64,000 bases of DNA from Croceibacterium_B sp963811255 (GTDB lineage: Bacteria; Pseudomonadota; Alphaproteobacteria; Sphingomonadales; Sphingomonadaceae), in the NCBI GenBank assembly GCA_963811255.1, contig CAWEQI010000001.1, positions 945,119-1,009,118 on the forward strand. The letters are read 5' to 3'. Made by a program: the position numbers and the translations under genes. The notes beneath the pieces were generated by a model. It was not told the origin of the DNA, made no database searches, and saw only the letters and a list, made by a program, of their open reading frames with translations. Positions 1 to 6,517 of the stretch are shown here, in pieces (positions within the stretch are counted from its first letter, which is position 1; each line of letters opens with the position of its first letter).

Positions 1-303
1 GCGATCAACAAGCGCACCCACACGCCGATGGCGCTCCACGGCGGCACCGGCCTCAGCGATGAGGTGTTCGCCAAGGCGATCGCCCGCGGCGCAGCCAAGG
101 TGAACATCTCGACCAACCTCAAGCACGTGTTCGTCGAGAGCTTCGTCAACTACCATGCCGAGAACCCGAAGGACTTCGAGCCGCTGCGGGTGATCGACGC
201 GCAGTACCAGGCGTGCAAGCTGCTGTTTGCGAGCTTCATCGCCAAGTTCGGCGGCGAGAACCGCGCCGAGCCGTTCCTCGCCTCGCTCAAAGAAGCCGCC
301 TGA
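1..303 (+). CDS. Class II ketose-bisphosphate aldolase, C-terminal part
   Basis: This is the last 100 residues of a zinc-dependent class II aldolase whose start lies outside the window. The frame is open from base 1. The visible part carries the family's LHGGTGLSDE segment, which holds a zinc-ligand histidine and phosphate-binding glycines, followed by KVNISTNLK, the second phosphate-binding strand. The wording is closer to the GatY/KbaY (tagatose or fructose bisphosphate) branch than to classical Fba. Such enzymes reversibly cleave a ketose bisphosphate to dihydroxyacetone phosphate and an aldehyde. A CbbY-like phosphatase and dihydroxyacetone-kinase subunits follow on the same strand, so a sugar catabolic operon is likely. 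The exact substrate cannot be told from this fragment. Confidence 0.85.
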   Translation, partial: AINKRTHTPMALHGGTGLSDEVFAKAIARGAAKVNISTNLKHVFVESFVNYHAENPKDFEPLRVIDAQYQACKLLFASFIAKFGGENRAEPFLASLKEAA

Positions 304-320
304 GGGAGCGCGCGGGAGGA

Positions 321-1058
321 ATGCTCAAGGCGATCATCTTCGATTGCGACGGGGTGCTGGTCGACACCGAGCGCGACGGTCACCGCGTCGGCTTCAACCG
401 CGCCTTCGCGCAGTTCGGCATCGACGCCGAATGGGACGTGCCGCTCTACGGCAAGCTGCTCCAGGTCGCCGGCGGCAAGGAACGCATGCGGGCCTATTTC
501 GACGAGTTCGGCTGGCCCGAGGACCAGATCGCCCAATTCGGTAGCCAGGATGCGCTGATCAAGGCGCTGCACAAGGCCAAGACCGAGATCACCGCCGGAC
601 TGGTCGCCGAAGGGGCACTGCCGCTGCGCCCGGGGATCGTCAGGCTGGTCGACGAGGCGCTCGCCGCCGACGTCCGGCTCGGCGTGTGCACCACTTCGAA
701 CCCGCTGTTCATCGACGCGGTGCTCGACCTGTTCGGCCCCGACCGCAAGGCCGAGTTCGGCTTCGTCCATGCCGGCGACGTGGTCGCGCGCAAGAAGCCC
801 GATCCCGAGATCTACGAGCTGGCCAAGATGTCGCTCGAATTGCCGGTCAGTGAGTGCGTGGTGATCGAGGACAGCCGCAACGGCCTGCTCGCCGCCAAGG
901 GTGCCGGGCTACCGTGCCTGATCACCACCAGCACCTATACGATAGACGAGGATTTCAGCGAAGCCGACCGGGTCGTGCCCGAGCTCGGCGACGCACCCAA
1001 CGTCAACGTCACGCTCGCCGACCTCGGCGAGCTGGCCGCCGAGCACGCGGCGGCCTGA
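321..1058 (+). CDS. HAD-superfamily phosphatase, CbbY-like
   Basis: A 245-residue haloacid-dehalogenase hydrolase. Motif I is FDCDGVLVDT near the N terminus, with nucleophile Asp8 and acid/base Asp10. Motif II lies in the VCTTSNPL segment, the motif III lysine in RKKPDPEIY, and the motif IV acidic pair in VIEDSRNG. The cap contains GGKERM, typical of CbbY proteins, which dephosphorylate xylulose-1,5-bisphosphate in some bacteria. The start is the ATG at 321 directly after a GGGAGGA sequence; the frame stays open further upstream, but that part overlaps the aldolase and does not look like HAD protein. It follows the aldolase by 17 bases and precedes dhaL by 14, so all three are probably co-transcribed. 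No RuBisCO gene is visible, so the physiological substrate is open. Confidence 0.85.
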   Translation: MLKAIIFDCDGVLVDTERDGHRVGFNRAFAQFGIDAEWDVPLYGKLLQVAGGKERMRAYFDEFGWPEDQIAQFGSQDALIKALHKAKTEITAGLVAEGALPLRPGIVRLVDEALAADVRLGVCTTSNPLFIDAVLDLFGPDRKAEFGFVHAGDVVARKKPDPEIYELAKMSLELPVSECVVIEDSRNGLLAAKGAGLPCLITTSTYTIDEDFSEADRVVPELGDAPNVNVTLADLGELAAEHAAA

Positions 1059-1072
1059 GGAGAGAGGAAAGA

Positions 1073-1754
1073 ATGGCCGAGATTTCGCAAGCCAAGATCG
1101 AGCAGGCGATCCAGACCACCGCCGATACGGTGCTGACGCAACGAGCTCTATTTCTCCGACCTCGACGGGCTCGCCGGCGACGGCGACTTCGGCAACTCGC
1201 TCGCGACCGGCTTCCGCGCGATCCAGAACGAGTGGGACGGGATCGACAAGAGCAACATCGGCGCGATGCTGCTGAAGATCTCAATGATCGTCTCCAAGCA
1301 CGTCGGCGGCAGCTCGGGCCCGATCTGGGGCACCGGGTTCATGAAGGCGGCGATGCTGACCCGCGGCAAGGAAGCGGTCACTCTGCCCGAGCTGACCGAG
1401 ATGGTCGGCGCGGCGATCGAGGGCATCCAGGCCCGCGGCGGCGCCCAGCGCGGCGACAAGACCCTGCTCGACGCACTGATCCCGGTGCACGAGACGCTGC
1501 AGAAGCACGTCGAGGCCGGCGACACCGATCTGTGCGCGGCGCTGAAGGATTGCGCCGAAGCGGCCGACAAGGCGGTCGACGAAACCCGCGACCTGGTCGC
1601 CCACCGCGGCCGCGCCAGCCAGGTCGGCGAGCGCAGCGCCAATACGCCCGACCCGGGCATCGTCGCCATCGCCACCATCCTGCAGGACTGGTGCAAGCAA
1701 TGCGGCGTCGAGCGTACGCCCACGGCACCCGAAGTCGCCAAGGCCACCGCCTGA
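1073..1754 (+). pseudogene. dhaL: Dihydroxyacetone kinase subunit DhaL, frameshifted
   Basis: This encodes the ADP/ATP-binding DhaL subunit, which phosphorylates dihydroxyacetone held by DhaK. The reading frame begins MAEISQAKIEQ at 1073 and breaks near 1139. The rest (NELYFSDLDG, then the Mg-nucleotide motif GDGDFG and GGSSGPIWGTGF) continues in another frame to the stop at 1754. Skipping one base (c1139) restores a continuous protein of about 226 residues, the normal DhaL length. It is therefore either a recent pseudogene or a single-base sequencing insertion. The conserved glycines and aspartates downstream are intact, which argues against long decay. dhaK follows after 31 bases. The in-frame GTG/ATG codons after the break could at best give a product lacking the N-terminal metal site. 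Confidence 0.8.
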
Positions 1755-1785
1755 TCACTAGCCCATCCACGGAGAGGACCATCCC

Positions 1786-2781
1786 ATGAAGAAGTTCGTC
1801 AACGATCCCGCCCAGTTCGTGCCCCAGTTCATGCAGGGCATTGCGGATGCCAACCCTGACCTGCTCAGCTTCACCCCCGAATTTCAGATGATCACCCGCA
1901 AGAGCGGGCCGGACAACGGCAAGGTCTCGATCGTCCAGGGCTCCGGCTCCGGCCACGAGCCGGCACACGTGATGGCGGTCGGGCCCGGCATGCTCACCGG
2001 CGCCTGCCAGGGCGCGGTGTTCGCCGCCCCGCCGGTCGACGCCTGCTACGAGACGATCAAGGCCTGCGCGTCGGACGCCGGCACGCTGGTGCTGGTCAAT
2101 AACTACCAAGGCGACCGGATGAGCTGGGACATGGCCTGCGAAATGGCCGAGGCCGAGGGCATCAAATTGAAGCAGTTCATCATCAACGACGACGTTGCGG
2201 TGAAGGACAGCCTCTACACCGTCGGCCGCCGCGGCGTCGCCGGCAACTTCTTCGTTATCAAGTGCTGCGGCGCTGCCGCCGAGCAGGGCAAGAGCCTCGA
2301 CGAGGTCCATGCCATCGCCGACAAGGTCAACAATAACGTCCGCACGATGGGCGTGGCGCTGACCAGCTGCATCCCGCCGGCCAAGGGCACGCCGATCTTC
2401 GACATCGGTGACGACGAGATGGAAGTCGGCGTCGGCATTCACGGCGAACCCGGCCGCCGCCGCGAGAAGATCAAGAGCGCCAACGACATCGCCGACGAGC
2501 TGTTCGACGCGGTCAGCCAGGACATCCCGTTCAACTCGGGCGATAAAGTTGCTATCATGGTCAACGGCCTCGGCGGCACGCCGATCACCGAGCTTTACGT
2601 GCTCTACGCCCGCGTGCACGACCGCGCCGAGAAGGCGGGCTACAAGATCGTCCGCAACTATGTCGGCGAATACTGCACCAGCCTCGAGATGGCTGGTGCC
2701 TCGGTGACCATCCTCAGGGTTGATGACGAGCTCGAAAGGCTGCTCGACGCTCCGGCGGAAACTGCCGCGCGGATCTTCTGA
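1786..2781 (+). CDS. dhaK: Dihydroxyacetone kinase subunit DhaK
   Basis: A 331-residue substrate-binding DhaK subunit of full family length. The motif GSGSGHEP (residues 52-59) matches the glycine-rich GGGSGHEP loop that contacts the substrate. His219 in GIHGEPG is the residue that binds the carbonyl carbon of dihydroxyacetone covalently as a hemiaminal. With DhaL it makes dihydroxyacetone phosphate, using ATP or, in PTS-linked systems, a phosphorylated DhaM. No DhaM is visible here, so the ATP-type partner is inferred. The start is ATG 1786, preceded by GGAGAGGACC. It is the last gene of the cluster and is followed within 25 bases by an intrinsic terminator. Related ketose kinases (for erythrulose, for example) share this fold, so another ketose remains possible. 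Confidence 0.9.
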   Translation: MKKFVNDPAQFVPQFMQGIADANPDLLSFTPEFQMITRKSGPDNGKVSIVQGSGSGHEPAHVMAVGPGMLTGACQGAVFAAPPVDACYETIKACASDAGTLVLVNNYQGDRMSWDMACEMAEAEGIKLKQFIINDDVAVKDSLYTVGRRGVAGNFFVIKCCGAAAEQGKSLDEVHAIADKVNNNVRTMGVALTSCIPPAKGTPIFDIGDDEMEVGVGIHGEPGRRREKIKSANDIADELFDAVSQDIPFNSGDKVAIMVNGLGGTPITELYVLYARVHDRAEKAGYKIVRNYVGEYCTSLEMAGASVTILRVDDELERLLDAPAETAARIF

Positions 2782-2802
2782 AGCACCAACTCGCGCATGA
2801 CG

Positions 2803-2835
2803 AAGGCGCTCCGGAGCAATCCGGGGCGCCTTTTT
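2803..2835 (+). terminator. Intrinsic terminator after dhaK
   Basis: Arms AAGGCGCTCCGGA and TCCGGGGCGCCTT pair with one G-T mismatch around a short loop and run into a T tract. This ends the aldolase-phosphatase-dhaLK unit. Confidence 0.85.
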
Positions 2836-2989
2836 CGTAGTACGACAGGCGATGAGGGTGCCACGTTGGCGCCGGCATTGCGGTTTCTGCAACACATGAG
2901 CACTTCTTCGCACTTGCACAATTTGCGGCGGCGCACCATTTGGCGGCCGTCCGGCAGCCTCCGCGCTGTCCATTAGCAGGGGAAGAAAG

Positions 2990-3088
2990 ATGGCCAACCT
3001 TGTCACTCGCGCGGCCGCGGCGTTCCTGGCGGCTTCGATGAGCGGTGCCTTGCTCGGCGTCGTTCTCGTCAGCCCCGCGGTCGTCTGA
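2990..3088 (+). CDS. Small hydrophobic protein (32 aa), hypothetical
   Basis: A 32-residue ORF (MANLVTRAAAAF...) with a purine-rich AGCAGGGGAAGAA sequence just upstream as ribosome-binding site. Nearly all of it forms one hydrophobic, alanine/valine-rich segment that could span the inner membrane or act as a signal-like helix. A strong hairpin follows 25 bases after the stop, so the ORF sits in its own small unit between two terminators. No family is recognised. It could be a small membrane protein or the leader of an untranslated RNA. The case rests on the ribosome-binding site, the composition and the isolated placement, not on homology. Confidence 0.45.
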   Translation: MANLVTRAAAAFLAASMSGALLGVVLVSPAVV

Positions 3089-3113
3089 CCGAACGCCCGC
3101 GCAAGCGATCGGG

Positions 3114-3141
3114 AGCGGGCGCCTTGCACGGCGCCCGCTTT
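3114..3141. terminator. Bidirectional hairpin terminator
   Basis: A perfect ten-base stem AGCGGGCGCC/GGCGCCCGCT with loop ttgcac. It lies between the small ORF on the plus strand and the end of the NTF2-like operon on the minus strand. The T tract is weak on either side, so efficiency is uncertain. Confidence 0.6.
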
Positions 3142-3162
3142 CCGATTCTCGGGAACCAACTC

Positions 3163-3954
3163 TTAATCCCTCGGCGGCTCGGCGATCGGCTGGGTGCCGT
3201 CGGCGAGCTTGCCGACCTCGCGCGAGCGCTCCTGCTCAGGCGTCCCCGGCGGGCGGTGGTAGGCGCCGACCGGCTCGACCGGGAAGGGCTTGCCGGTCAC
3301 CGGGTTGGGGTAGTGGAACGGCACGATCCAGTACGACGGATAGGTCAGGTAGACAGTCGTCGGCGGCAGGTCGGGCGGTGGGTCGAACTTGTCGGGCCAA
3401 GTGTTGTTGAGCGCGTCGTGTCCCCAGCCCTTCCAGCTGGTATACATCGTGAAGGGGCCGCTCTCGCGGCTGAACTTCCACACCCCGTCCTGCTTGGTGA
3501 ACTGGTCCTCGTACAGCGGCAGGCCCCAGCCGCCGTTGCTCATTACGAACGCGCGGCTACGCACCCAGGCGGTCTTGCCGTCGGGCGAGATGTCGACGAT
3601 CGGCTGGAACTGCATGTGGTTGATCAGCAGGCCTTCGTGCGTGCCGTCGGGCCCGAACGCGGTCTGCATGTATTCGAGCACGCGTTTTTTGCCGAGAAAC
3701 ACGCCCTTGCCGCCGATCTCCAGCGTGGCGTCGTCGGCGAACAGGTCCGCAAGCTGGGTCCACTGGCCCTTGTCTACGAAGTAGCCGTAAGCGCGCTGGA
3801 CCTTCTCGACCTGGTTCATGTCTTCGAGCCGGGTGATCCGCTTGTCGAGCGCGTCGAGGCGCTGCTCGGGGGTCTGGGCCGGCGCGTCCTGCGCGGCGGC
3901 GGGGCCGGCGATGAGAGCGAGCGCGGCGGCGACAAAAGCGTGTCTTAGCATCAC
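3163..3954 (-). CDS. Secreted NTF2/SnoaL-like protein, paralogue 3
   Basis: A 263-residue exported protein. Residues 1-21 form a signal peptide (MMLRHAFVAAALALIAGPAAAQ). A short coiled region (LDALDKRITRLEDM) leads into a SnoaL-like (NTF2 fold) domain with AYGYFVDKGQWTQLADLFADD, the first helix and strand that shape the cone-shaped pocket. A proline-rich C-terminal extension (PPPDLPPTTVYLTYPSYW) is shared with the two upstream paralogues, so the three arose by tandem duplication. It starts with the ATGATG overlap of the gene before it and is last in a four-gene coupled operon. NTF2-like folds act as isomerases, hydratases, cyclases or binding proteins, and nothing here fixes which. A periplasmic role next to a PQQ dehydrogenase is inferred from position. 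Confidence 0.8.
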   Translation of the reverse strand: MMLRHAFVAAALALIAGPAAAQDAPAQTPEQRLDALDKRITRLEDMNQVEKVQRAYGYFVDKGQWTQLADLFADDATLEIGGKGVFLGKKRVLEYMQTAFGPDGTHEGLLINHMQFQPIVDISPDGKTAWVRSRAFVMSNGGWGLPLYEDQFTKQDGVWKFSRESGPFTMYTSWKGWGHDALNNTWPDKFDPPPDLPPTTVYLTYPSYWIVPFHYPNPVTGKPFPVEPVGAYHRPPGTPEQERSREVGKLADGTQPIAEPPRD

Positions 3955-4679
3955 TTTCTCCCCACCACGTCGTCCGGCGGCTCGGGGATGTCGGCGAGCG
4001 ACTTGCCGGTGACCGGGTTCTTGTAATCGAACGGCGGGATGTAGGCGCCGGGATAGGCGCGGTAGACTTCGGTTGGCGGCTTGTCGGGCGGGAACAGCGC
4101 GCTTTCGCCCGCCATCGGGATCGCCGACTTGGTCCAGCCGAGGTCGTATTCGGTCTTCGCGGTGAGATAGAAGTGCAGCTTGGCGATCTTCCAGACGCCT
4201 GATTCTTTTACGTATTCATTCTCATAGACGCCGACGCCCCACTGGCCGTCGCCGCCGGGGCGGGCGAGCATGACCATCCCCTGCCAACGCGCCTTGGCGC
4301 TCTTGCCGTCCTCGGCGACGGTGATGACAGCCTGTAATTGCATGTGATTGTTGAGGTGCCCGGCAGCGAGCCCGTGAGGGCCGAACAGCAGCATCGCCCG
4401 GCGGATGTGCGGAATGCCGATGTAGACCCCGCGCTGGCCGTATTCGAAGCTGCCGTTCTTGCTAAATAGATCGGCGGCCTGGCCCCACAGTCCCTTGTCG
4501 AAATAATAGCCGAAGGTCGCCTGCAGGTTCTCGATCGCATCCTGATCCTCGAGCAATTCGACGCGGTGTCGATAGGCGGCGATGCGCTGTTCGACCGTTT
4601 GAGCGTGTGCACAAAGGGGCTGAGCGAGCGCGCACAGCGTCAGGGCGGCCGTGAAGGCGTGGTGCAGCGGGCGCATCAT
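3951..4679 (-). CDS. Secreted NTF2/SnoaL-like protein, paralogue 2
   Basis: A 242-residue protein. The start is taken at 4679, where ATGATG overlaps the stop of the upstream gene (ATGA), even though the frame stays open further upstream. A signal peptide (residues about 1-26, ending CAHAQ) follows immediately. A helical VELLEDQDAIENLQ segment leads to FGYYFDKGLWGQAADLFSKNGSFEYG, the SnoaL-like core, and a proline-rich C-terminal PPDKPPTEVYRAYPG stretch matches its neighbours. The HLNNHMQLQ and VYENEYVKESGVWKI segments are the central sheet of the fold. The catalytic pocket residues differ from the paralogues, so the three copies may handle different substrates. Tight coupling suggests equal amounts of the products. 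Function unknown. Confidence 0.78.
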   Translation of the reverse strand: MMRPLHHAFTAALTLCALAQPLCAHAQTVEQRIAAYRHRVELLEDQDAIENLQATFGYYFDKGLWGQAADLFSKNGSFEYGQRGVYIGIPHIRRAMLLFGPHGLAAGHLNNHMQLQAVITVAEDGKSAKARWQGMVMLARPGGDGQWGVGVYENEYVKESGVWKIAKLHFYLTAKTEYDLGWTKSAIPMAGESALFPPDKPPTEVYRAYPGAYIPPFDYKNPVTGKSLADIPEPPDDVVGRK

Positions 4680-5398
4680 TTCGGCGTCTCGACCGGCTTG
4701 CCGCTCACCGGATTCGCCGCATGAAACGGCGGCACGAACGTATCGGGGAACGGCTTGTAGACCACTGTCGGCGGACGGTCGGGCGGGAAGTCGATCGACG
4801 CCTGGGTGCGCTTGAGCCCCTCGCCCGGCTGCAATCGCGCCCAGCCCTTCTCGTACGGCGCGACGAAGTTGACGTAGAGGTGCAGCGACTGAATCCGCCA
4901 GACGCCGTCGGCGCCTTTCTGATAGGTATTTTCGTAGATCCCGTCGCGCCATTCGGCGTGCTTCTTGTATTGCCCGAGCATGCCGAGGTCGCGCCAGCGG
5001 GCCTTCGCGCTACGGCCGTCGGCGGCAACGTCGATCTCCGGCTGAAGGGTGACGAATTCGTTGAGCTGGCCGTAGACCAGGCCGGGCTGCCCTCCGCCGA
5101 GCTTTTCGAGATAATCGTGAATCCGCTGCTTGCCGACGTAGACCCCGTCGAGCCCGATCTCGATCGTGCCGTCGTCAGCGAACAGGTCGGCCGCTTGCTG
5201 CCACAGGCCACGATCGACGTAGTAGCCGAACGCGCGCTGCAGCTTCTTGACGGCGCGCACCCCTTCGAGCTTCTCGACCCGCAGCGTCAGCGCATCGATC
5301 TCGGCGTTGGCCCTCGCATCGGCGGCGGATTCGGCGCGGGCGGCCTGCGGGATCAGCGCCAAGGTGGTCAGGGGCAGGAGCAGGAATGCCGCTCTCAT
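4676..5398 (-). CDS. Secreted NTF2/SnoaL-like protein, paralogue 1
   Basis: A 240-residue exported member of the same family. It has a signal peptide ending in AARAE (about residue 23) and a coiled LTLRVEKLEGVRAVKKLQ segment. The NTF2-like core AFGYYVDRGLWQQAADLFADDG follows, and the shared tail PPDRPPTVVYKPFPDTFVPPFH closes the protein. The start overlaps the stop of the SMP-30-like gene by four bases (ATGA), and its own stop overlaps the next start the same way. The recurring GYYxDxGLWxQAADLF string in all three copies is the clearest sign of common descent. Role unknown; a small-molecule binding or rearranging function in the periplasm is inferred from fold and neighbours. Confidence 0.78.
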   Translation of the reverse strand: MRAAFLLLPLTTLALIPQAARAESAADARANAEIDALTLRVEKLEGVRAVKKLQRAFGYYVDRGLWQQAADLFADDGTIEIGLDGVYVGKQRIHDYLEKLGGGQPGLVYGQLNEFVTLQPEIDVAADGRSAKARWRDLGMLGQYKKHAEWRDGIYENTYQKGADGVWRIQSLHLYVNFVAPYEKGWARLQPGEGLKRTQASIDFPPDRPPTVVYKPFPDTFVPPFHAANPVSGKPVETPK

Positions 5399-6357
5399 TT
5401 CATCGCTCCGATCGGGGTCGCCTTGATCACGAATGTGCCGGGGTCCTGCCCCTTGAGCTTGGGATCGAACAGGTATCCGATCTTGCCCGCAGCGGTGTAG
5501 ACGACGTTGCCGATGTGGGCGATGCCGGCCGAGCCGGTGCCCTGGGCAATGACGGCGATGGTTGCCTTGTTGCCAGTAATCGTCACCAGGTCGGCGCGCC
5601 CCGCGCCGCCGGTTTCCGCCTGAAGGAACGCGTTGCCCTTGTAGGGGCGCAGCCCGTCGGGTCCGTCGAGTCGGATCGAAGGGGTCAGCCGGGCCAGGCT
5701 AGCGAAGCCGCCACTGGGCGTGCGGTTCACGCGCAGCAGCGTGTTTTGGCGGGTATTGTTGAGATAGAGCGTGTTGTCGGCCGAGAAGGCCGCCCCTTCG
5801 ACTCCGACGAGCAACGGGTCCTGCGTTTCGAGCGTGACCGTGCTCGCTCCCGGCACGATGCTGAACAGCCGGCCGCCGGCGGTTTCGGTCACGTATACTT
5901 TGCCGGACCGCGACACGGCGACGTCGTTGCAGGTGGCGCTCGGCGGCGCCTTGTCACCGGCCGGCCTAGGCAGGACGTATCTCGCCTTGAAAGCGCCGGT
6001 CCTGAGGTCGAACGCCACCACCGCGGCATCGCCGGTCTTCGGTGGATCGAGGAACGCCGCTGGGGTCGAGCAGACCCATAGCGTGCTCGAGCGGTCGTCG
6101 GCCAGAACGCCCATCGTCCACAGCAGCCTGTTCGTCCCGTCGGGTCTGATCCAGGCAACGGCCTTGTCGCTGCCGGCGGGCGCGCGATAGATCACACCGT
6201 TGAGGCTGCTGGCATAGAGATTGCCGGCCGCGTCCGCGGCGATGCTTTCGGGAAAGACCCGGCTGCCTTCGATGGTGACGTCCTTTGGCGCGGCCGCTGC
6301 CGAGCCGGCGCAGGCGATCGTCGCAACTCCCGCAAGCACGGCGCTGCCAAGCTTCAT
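5395..6357 (-). CDS. Secreted SMP-30/gluconolactonase-like beta-propeller
   Basis: A 320-residue protein with a signal peptide (about 1-22, AGSAAAAPK). Repeated propeller strands such as AADAAGNLYASSLNGVIYR, CNDVAVSRSGKVYVTETAGG and GAAFSADNTLYLNN fit a six-bladed SMP-30/LRE propeller. The start at 6357 is chosen for the GGGAGAGGG ribosome-binding site and for the signal peptide; the upstream extension of the frame has neither. Family members hydrolyse lactones, often the product of a sugar or alcohol dehydrogenase, using a divalent metal. Placed opposite a PQQ dehydrogenase, a periplasmic lactonase role is plausible, but the metal ligands cannot be confirmed by eye. It is the first gene of the four-gene ATGA-coupled operon. 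Confidence 0.75.
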   Translation of the reverse strand: MKLGSAVLAGVATIACAGSAAAAPKDVTIEGSRVFPESIAADAAGNLYASSLNGVIYRAPAGSDKAVAWIRPDGTNRLLWTMGVLADDRSSTLWVCSTPAAFLDPPKTGDAAVVAFDLRTGAFKARYVLPRPAGDKAPPSATCNDVAVSRSGKVYVTETAGGRLFSIVPGASTVTLETQDPLLVGVEGAAFSADNTLYLNNTRQNTLLRVNRTPSGGFASLARLTPSIRLDGPDGLRPYKGNAFLQAETGGAGRADLVTITGNKATIAVIAQGTGSAGIAHIGNVVYTAAGKIGYLFDPKLKGQDPGTFVIKATPIGAMK

Positions 6358-6517
6358 TCGCGGCCCTCTCCCGCTTTTTTTCACGGCTCCACCATAGAGC
6401 GGCAGGCGCGCGAGGAAAGGGGCGGCGAGGCAATAATCGTCACGATCGTTAGGTTCAGCCTTCACATTCGCGCCCGCACCCGGCACAACTGCCGGCAAAC
6501 AACGGTTCGGGACGGGG

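Noticed and set aside
321..1058. Naming the phosphatase cbbY of a Calvin cycle
   Set aside because: No RuBisCO or phosphoribulokinase gene is visible in the window.
1378..3159. A 593-codon minus-strand open frame
   Set aside because: It overlaps dhaL and dhaK and the terminator between them, and has no recognisable domain.
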